A stretch of 64,000 nt of DNA from CAYNRE01 sp964399535 (GTDB taxonomy: Bacteria > Planctomycetota > Planctomycetia > Pirellulales > CAYNRE01), in assembly GCA_964399535.1 (NCBI GenBank), contig CAYNRE010000071.1:124001-188000 (forward strand), given 5' to 3'. The translations under genes were made by a program, and so were the position numbers. The notes below the pieces were generated by a model, which was not told the DNA's origin, searched no databases, and saw nothing but the letters and a program-made list of their open reading frames with translations. Below, one piece after another: positions 1 to 9,347 of this stretch (position 1 is its first letter; each line of letters opens with the position of its first letter).

Positions 1-626
1 AGACCGCGGTGACGGTCCGCGTTTTCCAGGGCGAACGCGAAATGGCGGCCGACAACCGCCTGCTCGGCCAGTTCAACCTGGAGGGCATTCCGGCGGCCCC
101 GCGGGGAATGCCGCAGATTGAAGTGAAATTCGACATCGACGCCAACGGCATTCTCAACGTTTCGGCCAAGGATTTGGGCACCAACAAACAGCAGACGGTG
201 CGCATCGAGCAATCGAGCGGGCTTTCGGATGCCGAGATCGAACGGATGCGCAAAGACGCCGAGACCCACGCGGCCGACGACAAAAAGAAGCGCGAGTTGG
301 CCGAGCTGCACAACAAGAGCGAGTCGATGTGCTTCCAGCTCGAGAAGGTGATCAAGGAGAACGAGAGCAAGCTGAACCCGGCCGACAAGTCGGCGGTCGA
401 GTCGGCAATCGCCAAAACGCGCGAAGTGGCCAAGGGGCAAGACGTCGACGCCATCAAGTCGGCGCTAAGCCAGCTCGAAGCCGCTTCGCACGCCTTGAGC
501 AAGTCGCTGTACGAAGGCGCCGCGGCGGCGGGGGGCGCTGCCGAGGCTGGGGGCGGCTCGCCGGGCGGCTCCACGGGGGGCTCGGACGACGACGTGATCG
601 ACGCCGATTTCGAAGTGAAGAACTAA
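1..626 (+). CDS. dnaK: Chaperone protein DnaK (Hsp70), C-terminal part, 5' end outside the window
   Basis: The reading frame is open from the window edge to a TAA at 624, so the ATPase domain and start codon lie upstream. What remains is the end of the substrate-binding beta-sandwich (VFQGER near the start, then IEVKFDIDANGILNVSAKD, the Hsp70 hallmark of this region), the alpha-helical lid, a Gly/Ala/Ser-rich linker and the conserved acidic tail DDDVIDADFEVKN. DnaK binds unfolded peptides in the cytoplasm, driven by ATP with DnaJ and GrpE, and hands aggregates to ClpB. The next gene is clpB on the same strand, 195 bases away, so the two disaggregation partners are neighbours and may be co-regulated. 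The internal GTG at 9 is not the start. Confidence 0.97.
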   Translation, partial: TAVTVRVFQGEREMAADNRLLGQFNLEGIPAAPRGMPQIEVKFDIDANGILNVSAKDLGTNKQQTVRIEQSSGLSDAEIERMRKDAETHAADDKKKRELAELHNKSESMCFQLEKVIKENESKLNPADKSAVESAIAKTREVAKGQDVDAIKSALSQLEAASHALSKSLYEGAAAAGGAAEAGGGSPGGSTGGSDDDVIDADFEVKN

Positions 627-821
627 GCGGCTCGGCCACCGCCCGCGCGGCGCGGCTCCCGGCTTTCCAGCACGGGATGACCGGTCACGCGGGCGGAAAC
701 GGGCTGCTTTGGCTGATACCTGGGCGCGCCCCCGTTGAGCGCGCCGGTCTGCGCTGTTTGGCTCTGCGCTGCAACTGCGCGCCCTGGGCGCTTGAAAACC
801 AGGGAAGAGGAGGGTTCGCCC

Positions 822-3476
822 ATGGCATTCCGATTCGACAAACTTACGGTTAAAGCGGCCGAGGCCGTGCAGCGGGCACAGCAGCTCGCCGAGGAGCAGA
901 GCAATCCGCAGATCGAATCGCTCCACTTGCTGGCCGCGCTGCTCGGCGAGGCCGAGGGCATCGTCGCGCCGTTGCTCGACAAGATCGGCGCCCACCGGAG
1001 TCAGCTCGAGTCGATGGTTTCGGCGGAACTAGGGCATTTGCCCAAGGCGCGGGGGGGCGCTCCCCCGCAGCCCGCCGAGAGCCTGCGCCAGGTGCTCGAA
1101 GGAGCCCAGCGTGAAGCCGACGCGATGAAGGACGACTTCGTTTCCACCGAGCACCTGCTCTTGGCGCTGGCCAAAGTGGATTCCAAGGCCAAGAACCTGC
1201 TCAAGCTCAATGCCATCGGCGAGAAAGAGCTGCTCAGCGCCCTGCAGGCGGTACGCGGCGCGGCCCGGGTTTCCGACCCCACGCCAGAAGACAAATTCCA
1301 GGCCCTGGAAAAATACGGCATCGATCTGGTGGCCCGGGCCAACCAGGGCAAACTCGACCCGGTAATCGGCCGCGACCAGGAGATTCGCCGGGTGATTCAG
1401 GTGCTTTCGCGGCGCACGAAGAACAACCCGGTTTTGATCGGTGAACCGGGCGTGGGCAAGACCGCGATTGCCGAGGGATTGGCGCTGCGGATCGTGCAGT
1501 CGGACGTACCCCAGGCGCTGAAGAACAAACGCGTGATCGCCCTGGACATGGGAGCCCTGATCGCGGGCACGAAGTTCCGCGGCGAGTTCGAGGAGCGCTT
1601 GAAGGCGGTACTGCGCGAGGTCCAGGCCGCCGGCGGCAATGTGATTCTGTTTATCGACGAATTACATACCGTGGTGGGCGCCGGCCGCGCCGAGGGGGGG
1701 AGCGATGCCGCCAACCTGCTCAAGCCGGCCTTGGCCCGTGGCGAGCTGCGCTGCATTGGCGCCACGACCCTGGACGAGTACCGACAATACATTGAGAAAG
1801 ACCCCGCGCTCGAGCGGCGGTTTCAACCGGTTTCGGTCGGGGAACCCTCGATCGAAGACACCATCGCCATCCTGCGCGGGCTGAAGGGGCGCTACGAGGC
1901 GCACCATGCGGGGGTGAAGATCAAAGACTCGGCCCTGGTGGCCGCGGCTCAGCTATCGGCCCGCTATATCACCGATCGGTTTTTGCCCGACAAGGCCATC
2001 GACCTGATGGACGAAGCGGCCAGCAAATTGGCCATGGAACTAGGGAGCGTGCCCAGCGAAATCGACGAAGTGCAGCGGCGGCTGATGCAATTGGAGCTGG
2101 CCGCCCGGCAGCTCGCCGAGGAGACCGAGGAGCACGCCCAAGACCGGCTGGCCGACATCGAAGAGGAGATGGCCGAGCTGAAGAAAAAGCTGGCCAACTT
2201 GCGCGAGCAGTGGACCGCCGAACAATCGGGCCTGGGCAGCGCCCAACAGGTGCGCAGCCAACTGGAGCAAGCCCAGCTCGAATACCAGCAGCTCAGCGCC
2301 GCGGTCAAGGACAGGCAAACCCAGGGCATGCTCGTTTCCGAGGCCGATTACCAGCGGCTGTTCGAGCTCGATTCCCAGGTGAAAAAGCTGAGTGCCGCCC
2401 TGGAAAAAGCGACCGAGTCCCAACCGCCGACCAGCGGGCGACGGCTCTTGCGCCGCGAAGTGGGACCCGAAGAAATTGCCGAAGTCGTCAGTGCCTGGAC
2501 CGGCATTCCGGTATCGCGAATGCTAGAAACCGAGCGGGCCAAGCTGTTGGTGCTGGAAGAACGGCTGCATCAGCGGGTGGTGGGGCAAAACGAAGCGGTC
2601 CAGGCCGTGGCCAACGCCGTGCGCCGCAGCCGTTCGGGCCTGCAAGACCCGAACCGCCCCATCGGTTCGTTCCTTTTCCTGGGCCCCACCGGCGTGGGAA
2701 AAACCGAGCTCTGCAAGGCCCTGGCCGAGGTGCTCTTCGACGACGAAGGGGCCATGGTCCGCATCGACATGAGCGAGTTCATGGAGCGGCACACCGTGAG
2801 CCGGCTGATCGGGGCGCCTCCGGGCTACGTGGGCTACGAGGAGGGGGGCCGACTGACCGAGGCGGTGCGCCGCCGGCCCTATTCGGTGGTGTTGCTCGAC
2901 GAAATTGAAAAGGCCCACCGCGACGTGTTCAACATCCTGCTCCAGGTGCTCGACGACGGCCGCTTGACCGACAACCTGGGTCACACGGTCGATTTCACCA
3001 ATACCATCGTGGTAATGACTTCGAACATCGGCAGCCAGGCGATTCAAGAAATCACTCGCGAGGGTGGTTCCGAGGAAGACGTACGGACCGCGGTGAAGGA
3101 GGCCTTGGAAGGGCGGTTCCTGCCCGAGTTTCTCAACCGCATCGACGAAACCATCGTCTTCCATCCGCTGCGGCGCGAGGAGATTCGGCGGATTGTGGAA
3201 CTGCAATTGGCGCGGCTCCGCAAACAGCTCGAAGCCCAGAACCTGGTGCTCGAGGTAACCGAAGAGGCGATCAACCAGATTTCGGTCGAAGGCTACGACC
3301 CGGTCTACGGTGCTCGTCCGCTCAAGCGCGTGATCCAGCAGCAGGTTCAAAACCCGCTGGCGACCGAAATCCTCAAGGGCGAGTTCCCCGAGGGTGCCGG
3401 GGTGCGGATCGATGTGCGCGACGGCGAGTTTGTCTTCGAGCGCGTCGACCAGCCCAGTTCGGTCGGTGCGGTCTAG
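822..3476 (+). CDS. clpB: ATP-dependent disaggregase ClpB
   Basis: The 884-residue product has the full ClpB layout: paired Clp N-terminal repeats (about 1-145), the first AAA+ domain with Walker A GEPGVGKT at 207-214 and Walker B ILFIDELHT near 275, a coiled-coil middle domain (about 400-530) and a second AAA+ domain with GPTGVGKT at 621-628. The middle domain separates ClpB from ClpA and ClpX and binds DnaK. It forms a hexamer that threads aggregated proteins through its pore in the cytoplasm. The ATG at 822 is preferred over an in-frame upstream start because AGGAGG at 807-812 lies at good distance and the protein then begins MAFRFDKLT, as in other ClpBs. Partner gene dnaK is directly upstream. 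Confidence 0.98.
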   Translation: MAFRFDKLTVKAAEAVQRAQQLAEEQSNPQIESLHLLAALLGEAEGIVAPLLDKIGAHRSQLESMVSAELGHLPKARGGAPPQPAESLRQVLEGAQREADAMKDDFVSTEHLLLALAKVDSKAKNLLKLNAIGEKELLSALQAVRGAARVSDPTPEDKFQALEKYGIDLVARANQGKLDPVIGRDQEIRRVIQVLSRRTKNNPVLIGEPGVGKTAIAEGLALRIVQSDVPQALKNKRVIALDMGALIAGTKFRGEFEERLKAVLREVQAAGGNVILFIDELHTVVGAGRAEGGSDAANLLKPALARGELRCIGATTLDEYRQYIEKDPALERRFQPVSVGEPSIEDTIAILRGLKGRYEAHHAGVKIKDSALVAAAQLSARYITDRFLPDKAIDLMDEAASKLAMELGSVPSEIDEVQRRLMQLELAARQLAEETEEHAQDRLADIEEEMAELKKKLANLREQWTAEQSGLGSAQQVRSQLEQAQLEYQQLSAAVKDRQTQGMLVSEADYQRLFELDSQVKKLSAALEKATESQPPTSGRRLLRREVGPEEIAEVVSAWTGIPVSRMLETERAKLLVLEERLHQRVVGQNEAVQAVANAVRRSRSGLQDPNRPIGSFLFLGPTGVGKTELCKALAEVLFDDEGAMVRIDMSEFMERHTVSRLIGAPPGYVGYEEGGRLTEAVRRRPYSVVLLDEIEKAHRDVFNILLQVLDDGRLTDNLGHTVDFTNTIVVMTSNIGSQAIQEITREGGSEEDVRTAVKEALEGRFLPEFLNRIDETIVFHPLRREEIRRIVELQLARLRKQLEAQNLVLEVTEEAINQISVEGYDPVYGARPLKRVIQQQVQNPLATEILKGEFPEGAGVRIDVRDGEFVFERVDQPSSVGAV

Positions 3477-3772
3477 CCCATTGGAGCCGGGCACCAGTTG
3501 CCAGCGCTCACGGCGCGCCGGCAGCGCAGCCTCTGCGTGGTCTCCAACGGGGGGGGGCACTCTCGCGGCACCCCCCGAAGCGGCGGACCGGGCCCCTTTG
3601 GGTGGTCGTTTTCGATAGCCAATCCCCACGGCTAGCGGGGAGTGAAAGTACCGATTGCGCAAAGTTTTCTTGACGCCCCGAACGGGCTCGATCACACTCA
3701 AGAAGTGGGTGTCAGCGCGGCGAAGTTGCCGCAGCTACAGGCCAATTGCGGCCTGACATTGCGGCGACAAAC

Positions 3773-3808
3773 TCATTGGGCCAGGCCGCGTCATTGGGCT
3801 AGGCCGCG
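3773..3808. repeat. 18-bp tandem duplication
   Basis: TCATTGGGCCAGGCCGCG (3773-3790) is followed immediately by the same 18 bases with one C-to-T change (3791-3808). It lies in the non-coding gap after clpB. Confidence 0.85.
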
Positions 3809-4180
3809 GGCAAACGAAATACTGGCCGCCTCGGAACCGCTAATGAACCAATCGGGGAGCTAAACGTCGCCAGCCTGGCTGGACCGGTATCGGTTCGGCC
3901 GTGGATGGGGTGACGCACTGCTTGGCTCGAGGCCCCGATTTGCTTTCGCCGCGCCTGCTCAGTTCGAGCGATGGCGCGAGCCCTTTCTGGATGAGCTTGG
4001 CCCTGCCGCTGCATGGCGCGGCCTCGGCTTCATTCGGTCGGTTTGCACCGCCTGGTGCTACCGGTTGGGCGCCGCGAAAGCGCTTCTAGTTCGTCTCCGC
4101 CTGGCAAGCAATTCCAGGGTAGCGGGCCGGCCGTTGGCCACCTGGTGATTCGACTTCCCGATTGGTTGGCAAGAACGCTC

Positions 4181-4220
4181 GCAGCAGCCCAGAGACGCAG
4201 CAGCCCAGAGACGCAGCAGC
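4181..4220. repeat. 16-bp tandem repeat, two and a half copies
   Basis: GCAGCAGCCCAGAGAC occurs at 4181-4196 and again at 4197-4212, followed by a partial third copy GCAGCAGC (4213-4220). It lies 50-90 bases before the start of the PEP-CTERM gene, in its presumed leader. Confidence 0.9.
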
Positions 4221-4270
4221 ACTGCGAAAAAGCACAGAGAAGCAAGGCAACCTTGAGAGGGAGTTCGTAC

Positions 4271-5197
4271 ATGCGGCACGTGTCACGTCACGAGCGTCTG
4301 GCGTGGGCGCTGGGGGTAGTGCTATCGATCGGCCTGGCGGCGCCGCCGCTCGAGGCAGCGATCATGGTCACGGGCACCAACAATCCGGCCGCGCTGGGCG
4401 CGGCCTTGGTGGCGGGGGGCGGCGGGAGCAATTGCATCAGCATTACCGACGTTCAAGTCAGTTCGCTGAGCAAGCTGAACGGGGCCGTCTCGATCGGCAC
4501 CTTTACCCTTAGCCCGCCTGCACCGGGTACCTCGGACTACGATCTGGTGCCGGCCAACGGTTACGACGATCAGCCCGACGGCGTGATCATGTCGACCGGC
4601 AACGCCCTGGTGTACGGCAGCGGCCCGAACACCAACATGATGATGAGCACCCAGTACAACGTGGTTGCCACCACCGAGCAGGCCAATTTGCTGAAGCCGG
4701 TGGCGGGCGACGGCTTCGGCTTTCTCGACGTGACCGAATTGACGATCAAGTTCGACATGGGCAACGCGCCGAAGATTTGCTTCGACCTGGTCTTCGGCAC
4801 GGAAGAGTGGCTGAAGATGTTCACCTTTCATAACGACGCCTTCGCCGCCTATCTGAACGGCACGAACATTGCCATTGCCAACGGCCAGGGCACCGCCGCC
4901 AACAACCCAGGCGCGGCCGAGTACCCGGCCCCGCCCCAGACCACGGAACTGAACGGGGTGATTTTCGAGAACGGCAGCCCGCGGCTGCGGATCATGGCCG
5001 CGGTGACGCCGGGCAGCCAGGACAATATTCTGAAGTTCATCATCGGCGACACGGGCGATTCCCAAGTGGATTCGACCGTGTATATCACCAACCTGATGTG
5101 TTGCCCCGAGCCCTCGACCTGGGCGATGGGAGTGATGGGCAGCCTGGCCCTGGTGGGCGGTGCCGGCTTCAGGCGGCGGGCTCGGCTGGCCCGGTAG
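4271..5197 (+). CDS. PEP-CTERM sorted protein with choice-of-anchor L domain
   Basis: The 308-residue precursor starts with a signal peptide (basic MRHVSRHERLAW, then a hydrophobic run ending near AAPPLEAA). The body resembles the choice-of-anchor L domain of secreted proteins (the NAL..GGG start, the DGVIMSTGNA stretch and the LVFGTEEW motif). The C-terminus is a PEP-CTERM signal: PEP at 279-281, one hydrophobic helix, then a basic tail FRRRARLAR. Such signals are recognised by an exosortase, which moves proteins to the envelope or exopolysaccharide matrix. The ATG at 4271 gives a clean signal peptide; an in-frame extension upstream adds non-secretory sequence. A Ser/Thr kinase gene starts 50 bases downstream. 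No exosortase is in the window. Confidence 0.88.
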   Translation: MRHVSRHERLAWALGVVLSIGLAAPPLEAAIMVTGTNNPAALGAALVAGGGGSNCISITDVQVSSLSKLNGAVSIGTFTLSPPAPGTSDYDLVPANGYDDQPDGVIMSTGNALVYGSGPNTNMMMSTQYNVVATTEQANLLKPVAGDGFGFLDVTELTIKFDMGNAPKICFDLVFGTEEWLKMFTFHNDAFAAYLNGTNIAIANGQGTAANNPGAAEYPAPPQTTELNGVIFENGSPRLRIMAAVTPGSQDNILKFIIGDTGDSQVDSTVYITNLMCCPEPSTWAMGVMGSLALVGGAGFRRRARLAR

Positions 5198-5247
5198 GTT
5201 CGCCCGGGCTGATCCGCGGCCAAGGCTGGCGCGGTATCATAAAACGC

Positions 5248-6879
5248 ATGGACCGAGCGCCGCACGAAGACCCCAGCGACCCACCGCCCCCCGCGGCCTC
5301 TGGCGCTGGGCCGTCGGCCGTTGAATTCGCCGAAACCGCTGGCGAAGACCTGACCGGCAGACGGTTGGGCGACTATCACCTATTGAGGCGGCTGGGCCAG
5401 GGGGCCATGGCCGAGGTGTATCTGGCCGAGCAGCAATCGCTGCGGCGGCAGGTGGCCCTGAAGCTGCTGCGCAGCCCGCTGGCGGCCGACCCCACCTTTC
5501 TTCGTCGCTTTCAGCTCGAGGCCCAGGCCGCGGCCTCGCTGGTCGATGCCCACATCGTGCAGATTTACGAGGTCGGCTGCATCGACGGGCGGCATTACAT
5601 CGCCCAGGAGTATGTCGCCGGGCAGAACCTGGCCCAGCGCTTGCGGCGCGACGGCCCGCTCGATGCCGCCGGGGCGCTCAAGGTGCTGCGCCAGACCGCG
5701 GCGGCCCTGGCCAAGGCGGGCGAGCGCGGCATCGTGCATCGCGACATCAAGCCCGAGAACATCCTGCTCTCGCCCAGCGGCGAGGTGAAGGTGGCCGATT
5801 TCGGGCTGGCGCGGCTGCCAGGCAGCGCGGCTTCGATGGCGCTAACCCAGGTGGGGGTGACCCTGGGAACGCCGCTGTATATGAGCCCCGAACAGGCCGA
5901 AGGCAAGCCGCTCGATAGCCGCAGCGATTTGTACTCGCTGGGGGTCACCTGTTACCAGATGTTGGCCGGCCAGCCGCCGTTTACCGGTGATTCGCCCCTG
6001 GCCGTGGCCGTGCAGCACTTGCAGGCCGAGCCGAAACCGCTGGCTTCGTTCCGCCCCGACCTGCCTTCGGGCTTGTGCCGAATCGTTCACCGCCTGCTCG
6101 CCAAGCGGCCGGCCGACCGCTACGGCACTCCGCGCGATTTGCTGCGCGACCTGCGCTTGCTGGCTGGCGTGACCCCGCACGAGGCAACCGGCGAGTCCCC
6201 GGCCTGGGATGGCGCGGACGACGACGAATCGACCGACGAGGTGGCCCGCACCCAAGCGCTCACGGCACTGAGCCAGGCTTTGCAGCTTCCTCCCCCGCAG
6301 CAGGGCCGGGGGCGAACGGTGGCCCGCTGGGGTTTGGCCGTCGCGGCGGCCGCGCTTGCCGGCGCCGCACTCGGCTGGGTGCTTCGCCCGGGCGATCCGC
6401 TGGCCAGCGCCCAGGGGGCCGCCCTGGCGGTGCCCCGGGGCGATACGGTCTACGCCCAGTGGATGACCGCCCTCAGCCTCCGCACCGAGGAAGCCTGGCT
6501 CAGCATCGAGCGCTACTTTCCCGGCGAGGAGTATTTTGTCCGCCGGGCGGAACAGCAACTGGCCCGACTGTACCTGAAACAAGATCGTTTGGACGAAGCC
6601 TGGCAGCTCTTCGATCAATTCGCCAGCCAGGATGCTGACCTGGAGCAGAAGGCCTTTGGGCTGGCCGGCCGGGCGATTATTCAAACCCTGCGGTCCGAGT
6701 ACCAGGCGTCGCAGGAAACGCTGCATCAACTGGCCCAGTACCGCGAGTACCTGCGGGGGACCGATCTGACCCAGGCCCTGTTGCGCTCGGCCGCGGCCAA
6801 CCGCCGGGCGCTTTCCCGCGCCGAGGCGGATGAATTCGAACAGTGGATCGAGTCGCGGTTTGCAGAGCCGGCCGATTAG
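5248..6879 (+). CDS. Membrane Ser/Thr protein kinase (PknB-like) with C-terminal extracytoplasmic region
   Basis: The 543-residue protein is a Hanks-type kinase. It has the glycine loop LGQGAMAEVY at 49-58, VALKLL with Lys72, the catalytic loop HRDIKPEN at 164-171, the DFGLA magnesium loop and the SPEQ substrate motif. All key residues are present, so it should be active. A single hydrophobic segment (about 358-380, WGLAVAAAALAGAALGWVL) anchors it. The remaining 160 residues contain helical, TPR-like sequence that would lie outside the cytoplasm and could sense a ligand or bind a partner. The first 38 residues are Pro/Ala-rich. The substrate is unknown. It follows the PEP-CTERM gene closely and may share its transcript. 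The next gene is convergent. Confidence 0.92.
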   Translation: MDRAPHEDPSDPPPPAASGAGPSAVEFAETAGEDLTGRRLGDYHLLRRLGQGAMAEVYLAEQQSLRRQVALKLLRSPLAADPTFLRRFQLEAQAAASLVDAHIVQIYEVGCIDGRHYIAQEYVAGQNLAQRLRRDGPLDAAGALKVLRQTAAALAKAGERGIVHRDIKPENILLSPSGEVKVADFGLARLPGSAASMALTQVGVTLGTPLYMSPEQAEGKPLDSRSDLYSLGVTCYQMLAGQPPFTGDSPLAVAVQHLQAEPKPLASFRPDLPSGLCRIVHRLLAKRPADRYGTPRDLLRDLRLLAGVTPHEATGESPAWDGADDDESTDEVARTQALTALSQALQLPPPQQGRGRTVARWGLAVAAAALAGAALGWVLRPGDPLASAQGAALAVPRGDTVYAQWMTALSLRTEEAWLSIERYFPGEEYFVRRAEQQLARLYLKQDRLDEAWQLFDQFASQDADLEQKAFGLAGRAIIQTLRSEYQASQETLHQLAQYREYLRGTDLTQALLRSAAANRRALSRAEADEFEQWIESRFAEPAD

Positions 6880-6883
6880 GCCA

Positions 6884-6918
6884 GCGCGCCGGCGGACGAG
6901 GGCGCGCCGGCAGACGAG
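6884..6918. repeat. 18-bp-period tandem duplication between convergent genes
   Basis: GCGCGCCGGCGGACGAG (6884-6900) recurs as GCGCGCCGGCAGACGAG (6902-6918) after a single G, giving an 18-base period with one mismatch. It begins directly after the kinase stop codon. Confidence 0.8.
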
Positions 6919-6972
6919 CGCGGGGCGAGCAGCGCCGCGGTTCCGCCACGCTCGGCAGCCGGCCGAAGTCTC

Positions 6973-7899
6973 CTAATCCGCCCTGCGAATCGCCAGCAGG
7001 TTGTACACCCCCTCGGCCGGAACTTGGGCGAACAACTCGCGGTCGAGCTTGAGCTCGTGCGCAGGCAGTTCCGCCAGCAGCAGCCGCTGAGCGCCAAGCT
7101 GGGCCAGTAGCCTCGCGCACAGGATCGGGTCTTGACCGGTCCGCCGAGCCACGCCGGGGTGCGCTTCGCAAACGACGATCCACGACCGCGTGTTGCGCAG
7201 CAGTTGCTCGGCCCCGCGCAGCGCGTCGAGCTCTCCCCCTTCGACGTCGAGTTTCAGAATCAAGCTTCCCCAGGGGCCCCCCGCACCTGTTTCTTGCGGG
7301 CGGCCGGATGCCAGGGCTTGATCGAGCCGCACCAGTTCGAGCGGTCCCGCGCGGTCAACAATGGCCTGCTGCGCGTGCTCCGAGAGTTCGCCGGGCGGCC
7401 GAAGTAAGGCGCCCCGCCCCGAGCAGGCGGCCACACCCTGGCCGCGGGCCTCGGCCGGCACCGGCAAGCGGGCCAGGTTCCGAGCCAAAACAGGTAGCGC
7501 GCCCGAGTCGGGTTCGAAGGCCACGATCCGCGCCAAGCGGGGCAGCCGGGCCAAGAGCCCCACGCTGAATAGCCCGATATCGGCCCCGCAGTCGATGAGC
7601 CAAATCGGGTCGGACAGAATCCGGGCCTGGGCAGCCAGCGTGTCGAGCAGCCCGCGCTCGTAGTCCAGCACTTGCTGGGCGTCCCACTGGGTGGCGCGGC
7701 GATAAAGCGGCACGTCGATCGTCAGCTCGCCGGCCACTGGGTAGCGGACCACGCAGTTGAGCAGCCCCAGCCGGTGGGCCGTGCGGATCCAAACTCCGGA
7801 ACCAGGCACGGGGGTGTGGCGGCCGATCCACTTGGCCAGGCGATAGTGCCAAGGCGCTCGGGGCCGCGTGGGGGGAAGCGCTCCTGGAGTGGTCGCCAT
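6973..7899 (-). CDS. FkbM family S-adenosylmethionine-dependent methyltransferase
   Basis: The 308-residue protein has the class I methyltransferase core of the FkbM family: motif I LIDCGADIGLFS (about 101-112), the acidic EPDSG after strand 2 (129-133), and the late motif LILKLDVEGGELDAL, typical of FkbM proteins. Family members O-methylate natural products and glycans; the substrate here cannot be told from the sequence. There is no signal peptide, so it should act in the cytoplasm. It lies 99 bases downstream of the Gfo/Idh/MocA gene on the same strand, but nothing shows that the two act together. Confidence 0.85.
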   Translation of the reverse strand: MATTPGALPPTRPRAPWHYRLAKWIGRHTPVPGSGVWIRTAHRLGLLNCVVRYPVAGELTIDVPLYRRATQWDAQQVLDYERGLLDTLAAQARILSDPIWLIDCGADIGLFSVGLLARLPRLARIVAFEPDSGALPVLARNLARLPVPAEARGQGVAACSGRGALLRPPGELSEHAQQAIVDRAGPLELVRLDQALASGRPQETGAGGPWGSLILKLDVEGGELDALRGAEQLLRNTRSWIVVCEAHPGVARRTGQDPILCARLLAQLGAQRLLLAELPAHELKLDRELFAQVPAEGVYNLLAIRRAD

Positions 7900-7998
7900 C
7901 CGGAACTCCGCGACTGCCGCTTACGTACTTGGCCAGGCGCAGGTAGGCCAGCCGCATCCTTGCTCTCGAAACGCTCCGCACCGAATCGGCTGCGCGGC

Positions 7999-9309
7999 CT
8001 ACACACTCCAGTCGCGAGCCGCCCGGCTGCGGAGCAAATTCGCCTCGGGGTCGTCGACAAACGCCTCGGTCGCCGGGTCGATCGTTAGCTTCCGTCGCAA
8101 GATCCAGGCAATGGCCGCCGCGTGGCTGGCCAGGTGCGAGCGGCGCATGACTTCGGCGTTGGCCCGCGTGGCGCTGCGCGTGCGGATGCAATCGAAAAAG
8201 TCGCGGGCATGGGCCGACACGTCGAGCCCGATCACCCGTTTCTTGGTCTCCGGCAGCTCGCGCTGGAGCGATTCCGGCAATACGACCAGTTCGCCCGAAT
8301 CGCCGGTTTCGACCGAGCCCTCGTCGCCGACGAAGCGCACGGGGCAGGTTCCCAGCCGGGTGATGTAATGCGGTGAACGGTCTCCGAAAGGGGTGGCCAA
8401 GAAGTCGATGATGAGCTTCACGCCATTGGCGTATTGGCAAACGATGTTGGCTTCTCCGGGCTGGTACTCCACCGGCAGCGTGTCGTCGGCCTGGTTGGCC
8501 CATTGGCAAAGATCGACCGTGTGGGCGCCCCAGTCGAGCAGCCGGGCTCCGGAATCGAAATCCCATTGGCCGCGCCATTCTCCGTTGGTATAGCGGCTGT
8601 TGTAGGGCCGCCAGGGGGCGGGGCCGAGCCAGAGATTCCAATCGACCACGTCGCGCGGCGGCGTCGGCTCGCCCGGCAGCCAGGTGTTGTCGAGCACCGG
8701 CACATAGACCGAGGCGTGCATCGTGTGCAGCCTGCCGAGTTTGCCGCTGTGAACCAGCTCGACCGCCTGTTGAAAGTTCGGCACGCTGCGGCGCTGGGTG
8801 CCGGCCTGAAACACCCGCTGCGTGCCGCGAATCGTGGCCGACAACTGTTGGCAAAGGTCGATCGTGATCCCGCAGGGCTTTTCGCTGTACACGTCTTTAC
8901 CGGCCTGGGCCGCCAGCATCGAGGCGGCGGCGTGCCAACGGTCGCCGGTGGCGATCAGCACGGCGTCGATGTCGGGGCGGGCCAGCAGCTGGCGAAAGTC
9001 GCGATACGTGGCGCAGTCGGTGTTGCCGTAGTGCTTGTCGACCAGCGCCTTGCCGGCGTCGCGCCGCTTGGCCTGGACCTCGGCAATGGCCAAACAGCGC
9101 ACATCGGCCAGTTTGAGCATGGCCTTGAGGTCGTATTGCGAGCGCGGGCCAATGCCGATCACGCCCAGCGTGATCTGCTCGCTGGGGGCGGGTGGCTGGT
9201 CGCCGCGGGCCCGGGCGGCCGGCAGGGCGGCCGCCAGCGAGGTAAAGGCAGCCCCGAGCGCTGCGTCGCGAAGAAAACCCCGCCGTGTGCTCTGCAATTG
9301 CTGGCCCAT
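7999..9309 (-). CDS. Tat-exported Gfo/Idh/MocA family oxidoreductase
   Basis: The 436-residue protein begins with a twin-arginine signal (TRRGFLRD at 8-15, then a hydrophobic stretch ending AARA near 34). A Rossmann fold follows, with the nucleotide-binding loop LGVIGIGPRS at about 48-57 and the family motif EKPCG. The C-terminal half is the alpha/beta domain of the family. Members oxidise or epimerise sugars using tightly bound NAD(P). Export by Tat implies folding with its cofactor before transport, and periplasmic members are numerous in planctomycetes. The start is supported by GAAGGAG just before the ATG at 9309. The large cytochrome gene upstream ends 38 bases away on the same strand, so the two are probably co-transcribed. 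Confidence 0.92.
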   Translation of the reverse strand: MGQQLQSTRRGFLRDAALGAAFTSLAAALPAARARGDQPPAPSEQITLGVIGIGPRSQYDLKAMLKLADVRCLAIAEVQAKRRDAGKALVDKHYGNTDCATYRDFRQLLARPDIDAVLIATGDRWHAAASMLAAQAGKDVYSEKPCGITIDLCQQLSATIRGTQRVFQAGTQRRSVPNFQQAVELVHSGKLGRLHTMHASVYVPVLDNTWLPGEPTPPRDVVDWNLWLGPAPWRPYNSRYTNGEWRGQWDFDSGARLLDWGAHTVDLCQWANQADDTLPVEYQPGEANIVCQYANGVKLIIDFLATPFGDRSPHYITRLGTCPVRFVGDEGSVETGDSGELVVLPESLQRELPETKKRVIGLDVSAHARDFFDCIRTRSATRANAEVMRRSHLASHAAAIAWILRRKLTIDPATEAFVDDPEANLLRSRAARDWSV

Positions 9310-9347
9310 CGTGTTCTCCTTCGGTACCGCGCCCGGGCCCCAAGCCG

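Larger units (their letters stand above)
3477..4270. other. Intergenic region with no supported gene
   Basis: About 790 bases between clpB and the PEP-CTERM gene. Short open frames exist on both strands, but none has a recognisable product or a convincing start. The region holds two short tandem duplications (3773-3808 and 4181-4220). I see no RNA gene or clear terminator. Confidence 0.6.

Noticed and set aside
7355..8854. 499-residue minus-strand frame overlapping the FkbM and Gfo/Idh/MocA genes
   Set aside because: It is in another frame of two supported genes on the same strand and has no domain of its own.
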